A stretch of 64,000 nucleotides of DNA. Origin: Tamarix chinensis (Eukaryota > Streptophyta > Magnoliopsida > Caryophyllales > Tamaricaceae). The stretch covers positions 2,396,123 through 2,460,122 of the forward strand of contig CM060172.1 of assembly GCA_030549775.1 (NCBI GenBank). Reading direction: 5' to 3'. Each line of letters starts with the position of its first letter. Positions within the stretch are counted from its first letter, which is position 1. Position numbers and translations under genes: made by a program. Positions 58,665 to 64,000 of this stretch are shown here, one piece after another. The notes under the pieces are model-generated. The model was not told the origin of the DNA. It saw only the letters and a program-made list of their open reading frames with translations, and searched no databases.

Positions 58665-58754
58665 CTGAAAAGTAGCAGGAACAGCACCATCTTCAGCTCC
58701 AAACAATGATTGATAAACAGCGGCAGTTGCCAAAGCTGTATCCCTTTTCAATAA
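58665..58754 (-). CDS. NDUFAF5: NDUFAF5 penultimate exon
   Basis: Thirty codons, phase 0 at both ends: [20 protein letters not shown] then [10 protein letters not shown]. The pattern RDT.LA.AAVY......EDG.VPAT.Q is conserved from plants to human NDUFAF5. The donor is GTAATA (58659-58664) and the acceptor TTTAG (58755-58759). The following intron (55631-58664, 3.0 kb) holds the SINE and solo LTR. The exon is intact. The overlapping plus-strand frame at 58706-58918 is antisense noise. Confidence 0.93.
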
Positions 58755-58849
58755 CTAAACACCAAGAGAAAAAAAAAACATTCAATTCAAATGGTAGCTT
58801 ACAATTGCAATCATACCAAAACAGAATTTCTAATAAGGATAACACTCAC

Positions 58850-58914
58850 TGTATTCCTTTGCAGAAGTGCGTTAGTTTCACCCATTGCACGGAGGTGTTC
58901 AATCAGCTGCAAGG
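58850..58914 (-). CDS. NDUFAF5: NDUFAF5 internal exon
   Basis: 65 bp. After a split codon it encodes LQLIEHLRAMGETNALLQRN and T. The block L.EHL..MGE.NA...R matches the family. The acceptor is CTTAG (58915-58919) and the donor GTGAGT (58844-58849). The split codon joins G from the previous exon with CC to give Ala, as in NALQLIEHL. The alternative acceptor TTGCAG, six bases downstream, would lose two conserved residues and break the frame. The intron to the next exon is only 95 bp. Confidence 0.93.
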
Positions 58915-61139
58915 CTAAGCAAATAGAACATTAACAACTCAGAAAATGGAAGGCAAGAGTAGGGGAGCATCATATCATGCGATTTAGTTCCTGAAAAATC
59001 AGTCAAAAAGAAGACGCGCGTGTCTCCTTCAGGCCAAACTTTCTGATATGAGTTTCTGGCCCCACACACAGAGGGGTTGGACTAATTACAAATTTTTAAG
59101 ATAGGTCCAAAATAGTTGCATATGGATTAGTCAATATCTATCGTGCAGCAACAGAAGTTTTTATTTTATTTTTTCTAATTATGAATTAGCAACAAAACCT
59201 AAAATGCTGTTCTCATTTCTTCCCCAATTAGCCCATGAAGAGAATAAAAGAGGGGTTAGAATAGGAATGGGCACATACATATACAGGTATGTGTGTATAG
59301 GGAAGAGAAGTCGCACTAAAATGAGTATCATCTAACAATGAAAAGTAACACACTTTAGGTTTACTATTGGTAGTGTTCTACTGCAAGCCTGCTGATACGG
59401 AAGCATTAACCATCATTTTTAATTTTTGCTATCAAAATTATGATGAATAGGCAATGGCCTTAAACACCTGTCATGTGGCAGAATTTATTTTAATTTTTTT
59501 CTAGTGCCATATTTTAAATAACAAAGATCCCAAATTCTTAAGCTTCCCAACCAGCCCAAAGAAGAGTGTTAAAAAATTCAATGAACTGATTGAGAGTCAG
59601 TTTTCTATCCCAAAAATGGCTCGTTTCCGGCCCCAAGAATTGAAAACGAATATCAGCAGCATCAGCGGCCCGAGGCTGCGACTCTTGCCTTTTGGCACAA
59701 TATGGAGGGAAAGAGGCAACGAAGAAACAAGTACAACCAATAACTAATTATAGAAGAAAATAAACATAAAATCAAGCCACCAACTCGCAGCTACTGTAGC
59801 AGCAAGAATGGTCAGCTTTGGGAACAATTTTGGCACAGAAATGCAAGGGCAAACAAGAGTGTACAATGGGAAGCTTTTGAAGACATTTTTAGCACAAAAA
59901 CGAAGAAAAAAGATAAGAATCAAAAAGGAAAAGTCATCAGCTGAATTCGGAAGAAAAAGCAACACATTTCAGGCCCTGATTGTACTATTAGGCCTGCACA
60001 TTAAAGGCTACTTGTACTTTAACTTCCTAATGATGTTTTTAGCTAGTTAATTTGTCGAGAACTGTGTAAGTCAGGTTGTAAAGGTATGGGCACCCTTTTT
60101 GGTTGAAATTCTAACTTTAAGAAACCCTTTTTTGCTGATTGTCATGGTTGAAATTCAAACCAGTCAGTTTTCCCCCGTTTGAAAACTACTAGTTAGAATT
60201 TAACCAAAACAACCCCTTTAGTTTTAGGATGGTTAGTATGTAACTAAATCAACCCATAGAAGGTCACTATGGACTTTTTGTAATTCAATGGACTTAACAT
60301 TTCATTATAGATGGTAGTATCACATATGAATGAAAGGAGATATGGTGGCTTCATATTTTACTCCCTTTTGGTGAGATGAACCTTCAAAACTTGAGTGAAG
60401 AGTTTGAATAAATTTATCCCCAAAATCTTAACTTCTTTATTCTAAGAGTTGAATACCTTAGATGGTGATTGTGAGTATATGAATTTACGAGGTACTTAAA
60501 TTCATATGTTAATCTTCTTCAACGTCCATTTCTATTTTTAATTTCGGTGGTGATTATCCTAATCAACCGACCCAATTTGTATTTCATATGCATCACCAGC
60601 AAAAAGGTGGAAAGTTCAGACAGTTTCACTTCTTTCTCTATCTAAATCCACTTACAACATCTCTCTTCATCATTTGACCATTTCTGTCGCAACTTTTGTC
60701 ATTTGGTTATCCTTGAAATGCAATCCCAACATCTTTAAACAAGGTTGTTCATAACTTCATTATGCAGGTGACAAGTAAACAAAATCTGTTGGAGGGGGCT
60801 AGGTTTCTCTGGTGGAAACTTTCAAGGTCTTTTTTGGTAACGCCTAGCAGATCCACATCATGAAGACATAATTACATGGAAAATCTAAAATAAAACATTT
60901 GAACTGGCTGGCTAATCCGGAACTAAACGAATAAACAAAAGCAGCATAAAGAGCATCATAAACATTCTCCTCCTAAAATAGTATACAATTATAAGGCATG
61001 ATGCCTCCTGTTTCAACAGGGTGCCAGTTCTAATAAAAACATCTTTCTGACACTTATGCATAATTTGTAAACGCAATAACATTAAATTCCACATTTCATC
61101 GTATTGACTACAGAAATTAATAAGGAATGGTATCCTCAC
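58915..61139 (-). other. NDUFAF5 intron, 2.2 kb
   Basis: AT-rich, low-copy-looking sequence with no repeated family recognised. Frames at 59744-59965 (minus) and 59808-60050 (plus) have no similarity I can name. Two short direct words (GGTTGAAATTC at about 60101 and 60146) hint at a small decayed repeat. Confidence 0.5.
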
Positions 61140-61227
61140 CATTTGGATACTTCACAGTGTATTGATCAACATCAACACCAGGTAAAGTGAAGCCTGCTCT
61201 AGTTAAGAGGTTTCCAACATCTCGTAC
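61140..61227 (-). CDS. NDUFAF5: NDUFAF5 internal exon (first visible)
   Basis: 88 bp: [20 protein letters not shown] then DQYTVKYPN and the first base of a split Ala codon. The block [19 protein letters not shown]...V.Y is characteristic of plant NDUFAF5, lying just after the methyltransferase core. The acceptor is TTTCAG (61228-61233) and the donor GTGAGG (61134-61139). The upstream SAM-binding exons must lie beyond the right edge, because the 2.77 kb to position 64000 contain no matching exon. In animals NDUFAF5 hydroxylates an arginine of complex I subunit NDUFS7 during early assembly; the same role is inferred for plants. Confidence 0.92.
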
Positions 61228-62724
61228 CTGAAAATGATGATTCACGAAATGCAAGATCTTAGGTAAATTCTATCTATCAAGGTTTTCAATGTAAAACCCT
61301 TTCAGTAAGTGAGAGATGGAGCCCGGTAATTTGGATTCATGGTGTCGCCATATATTACAATAGCAAATTATCATATTTTTAAAAAAATATTCTAAAATAA
61401 ATAAATAAATAAAAATTGGAGGTCTAATTTGCTTAAAAAAATTAGTGCTTCTAGTTGGAAACTCAGATAAATGTGATTATAGCTTCGTTTTTGTATGAAT
61501 AAACCTAAACATAACAAATGTAACAACTATTAACATTTAGCGTGTAGTTGAAAAAAAAAATAAACATATAATGAAACCCTTATCAAACAATTATAATAAT
61601 ACTTCATTATTATCCCCTTTACAACCAAAGATCACAATCCCAGCATTCATGCTCAAACATAAATAATAATAATAATAATAATAGTTAGCATATTGACATT
61701 TAGCAGGTTAGATTGTCACATATATGCAAAATTATATTATACTCATTTCTGTATAATGTAAGGATTTTATTTCTAATTTAAGTAGTGACCAAAATAATTA
61801 ATTAAACAATCACAGATCATAAGAGTAAATAATGCACTAAAAGTAAGAGGAAGAGAGGAAGAACAAGAAAAAACAATGGACCAGTCCTTAGAGCAAGAGA
61901 GAGAGAGAATAAATAAAAAATTAACAAACAAAAGAACACCATGAAAGCAAGGGCTGGGATTTGAACCATGTTGCTCTTCTGCTACCACTCTACTTGCAAT
62001 TTTTAGTATATTATGCCTATAAATAATACTAGTCCTGCAGCGTCCCATGGTGTCACGTGACACCATGGCTTACCTCTACACCATCCCTGTCCCTGCCTCA
62101 AGTAATTATACAACGATATACGTCCAATTACAAATGAAACGTATAGAACTTATGGATGAAGTATTCTTGATGCACAAAGCGTCTGCCTTGTTTAGAGAAT
62201 CTTATATTTAAATGTTTTATTAATGCTCTTTTTTCTTATTTTAGATAGCAAGAGAAGTTTCTAGGGCCAAAAATCCCTTCCTATTTCCTTCTTGATGTCA
62301 TCATCCAACCCTATTTTCCTAAACTTCTCATTCTTATGTTACATACTCCCTTAATATTTTTCACATCCCTCATCCCATACAGACAGAGCCTACATCAATA
62401 CTCAAAGGGCTGTCCATGGGGGAAGAAATAAGCTAGGATATAGAGAATACAAGCAAGGAAAAATATATCACAAAAACAGGCATAAACACCACTGATGATA
62501 TGCTTCAATAGAGGTATGCAATTTCCTCATATTCAAAAGCAGACCTAACATATTTAGGTATTAAGTGATGTACCTATGAACAAATATCTCCCTTGAAACT
62601 CATTTAGCGTCGAATGGTAGAGCAAATATTGTAGTCAAAGTGTCATCATCACCACTATCCTTGGTGATGACTAGGACCACATGACAGGTCGCTGCTCATG
62701 CGGACACAACATAGCTTAGGATAT
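61228..62724 (-). other. NDUFAF5 intron, proximal part
   Basis: AT-rich intron sequence. It holds a short TAA run (61661-61683), a SINE-like fragment with RNA polymerase III boxes (61958-61984, minus) and a perfect 24-bp palindrome (62045-62068). The minus-strand frame 61773-62066 crosses these and shows no protein similarity. Confidence 0.5.
61958..61984 (-). repeat. SINE-like fragment with A-box and B-box
   Basis: The minus strand has TAGCAGAAGAG (61974-61984, A-box consensus) and GTTCAAATC (61958-61966, perfect B-box). They are only 7 bp apart, much closer than in a tRNA, so an internal deletion or chance is possible. Confidence 0.35.
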
Positions 62725-63041
62725 TGTTTGTTGGTTCCTATTATCCTTTTAATTTTGATTTTATTTTATTTCCCATTTTGTTACTTATTTTGTTGGTTGT
62801 TAGGTTGTTATAAGAGAATCTATCAATGATTAGCTAAGCTAATCGGAGAGAGGGTAGTTTTTAGGTTTTCTACATGATGGAGGACATTGTTTTCATTCTA
62901 GAGAATCAATACAAAGTTATCCTTCTCTCTCAATCTCCCAAGTCCCAACTCCTATCTCCCATCATTCCCTCTTCTATGCTTCCTCTTCCCTTCACCCACT
63001 TGCATGCTTGACCAAGTCATCCACACATCAATGTTGTGACA
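62725..63041 (+). mobile_element. Short LTR (317 bp), probable 5' LTR
   Basis: Starts TGTTTGTTGG and ends GTTGTGACA. It is followed after one base by GGGCATTAGAACC (63043-63055), which matches the initiator-Met primer site TGGTATCAGAGCC at 9 of 13 positions, mostly with transitions. U3/R has the AT-rich then pyrimidine-rich order typical of short plant LTRs. No pol is visible afterwards, so the class (copia or small gypsy) is open. Confidence 0.5.
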
Positions 63042-64000
63042 AGGGCATTAGAACCTCACCACTCAACTACTCGCACAAAAAAAGCTATGGTTGTCTCGTA
63101 CAAAACTAAATCCTTAGGAAACCAACTCCTACATTTCCAAACCAATCGGGAGAAACACAACAATAACTCCAAGAAGCTATTTGTGACAAATCCAAAGAGC
63201 TAGAGGAGTACCATTGAGAGACCCACTAGAGTCTGAAGGCAATCATGGAAATGCCACAAGTACAGGATAAAAGGGAAGTAGATTCTAATTAAAGGAGATA
63301 CATTTGCCGCACCAACTGCACAATCGGTCCCACATGCATATGCTCAACCCCCTAACAAATATACTTTACCTAACCCCCATGATGTGTGTTGTAAGCGCGC
63401 AAAAGGCAATATCAATGGAATATGGATAATGAAAAGTGTGTAAAGTGGATGACTAAATATAGACTGCAGTATTTTGGGTTCTAAAGAAACGATATGAATG
63501 TGTCTTACACTTACTTCAATCACACAACGAGGGAATGTGTCTTAATTTGAGTCACAAAAAGAACATAAACTAGGATTTTAGAGACTAATCACTATCACTC
63601 AATGACACTTGATTGTATATTAATCACTAGAATACCTTCAAGAGGGTTCAAAATTCTCTCATTGAATGTTGAAGGTTCAAATCTCACATAATTCCAAAGG
63701 TAATGACTCACAAAGAGAAATTTATTAACTTTTAAAATTCAACAACATACATTGGGAGCATTTGGATCTTCCATCCCTTTATAAAGGCCTACATTAATCG
63801 ACATAGTAACAACCTTAGACCGTATTACATTTGAATTTAGCCAATAACTGAAATAGCTTCCTTAACTACATTTAACTTAATAAGTATAAAATAAACTATG
63901 AATGAGTCTATAACAAACTTCTAATTTTTGAAAAAGTTAACTAACATAACAAACTAGGTAGCTACAACTTGGTAATCTATAACCCATTCCAAAATGTGAC
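63042..64000. other. Decayed retroelement-like sequence to window edge
   Basis: 63056-63360 could be a decayed gag (KSKELEEYH-type charged segment) but lacks a diagnostic motif. From about 63372 the sequence changes character and may be another repeat. No NDUFAF5 exon is found here. Confidence 0.35.

Noticed and set aside
1..64000. CRISPR array, bacterial operon, tRNA or rRNA gene cluster
   Set aside because: Repeats seen are tandem minisatellites, microsatellites or LTR subrepeats without uniform spacers; the 5S similarity is confined to Cassandra LTRs.

Overview
The window is nuclear DNA from a flowering plant with a large, repeat-rich genome. The evidence is direct: long-LTR Ty3/gypsy chromoviruses, a Cassandra-type miniature retrotransposon carrying 5S rRNA sequence, a PIF/Harbinger DNA transposon, a plant L1-type LINE, a tRNA-derived SINE, and one conserved host gene with GT-AG introns. 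No bacterial gene organisation is present. Almost every protein-like segment outside the host gene is a broken transposon gene with in-frame stops and frameshifts.

Layout. 1-31273 is a nest of Tekay-like chromovirus sequence. Minus-strand pol of element B (1-2938) shares an LTR (2939-6954) with minus-strand element A (pol 6955-8592, gag 16709-17979, upstream LTR 17980-23510). A plus-strand solo LTR, Z (8593-16708), sits inside element A, and a minus-strand solo LTR, W (11267-15747), sits inside Z; both have target-site duplications. Parts of another plus-strand LTR, X (23511-25830 and 30961-31273), flank a minus-strand LTR, Y (25831-30960). 32456-34810 is a third minus-strand chromovirus (element C), interrupted by a complete Cassandra element (32909-33644). 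34811-38288 is decayed LTR and unclassified AT-rich DNA. 38292-44667 is a PIF/Harbinger transposon with TIRs, TTA target duplication, a decayed transposase and a decayed Myb/SANT-like second gene. 44671-48187 is a plus-strand gag-protease of the Tat/Ogre/Athila type, itself interrupted. 48188-53775 is plus-strand LTR and chromovirus gag, and 53776-55269 is a LINE 3' end.

From about 55270 to the right edge the sequence is the 3' half of a host gene on the minus strand: four exons (61140-61227, 58850-58914, 58665-58754, 55517-55630) encoding the C-terminal 118 residues of NDUFAF5, the mitochondrial complex I assembly factor of the methyltransferase family. Upstream exons lie beyond position 64000. 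Its introns hold a solo LTR inserted into a SINE, a SINE-like fragment and a short LTR with a primer-binding site.

The window therefore shows one functional gene next to a layered transposon nest. Insertion order can be read from nesting and target duplications, and C-to-T changes in the duplications suggest long cytosine methylation. I found no CRISPR, tRNA gene, rRNA array or new multi-gene system. The strongest material for a second look is the nested LTR structure, the Cassandra element, the two-gene Harbinger element and the solo LTR inside a SINE within a host intron.
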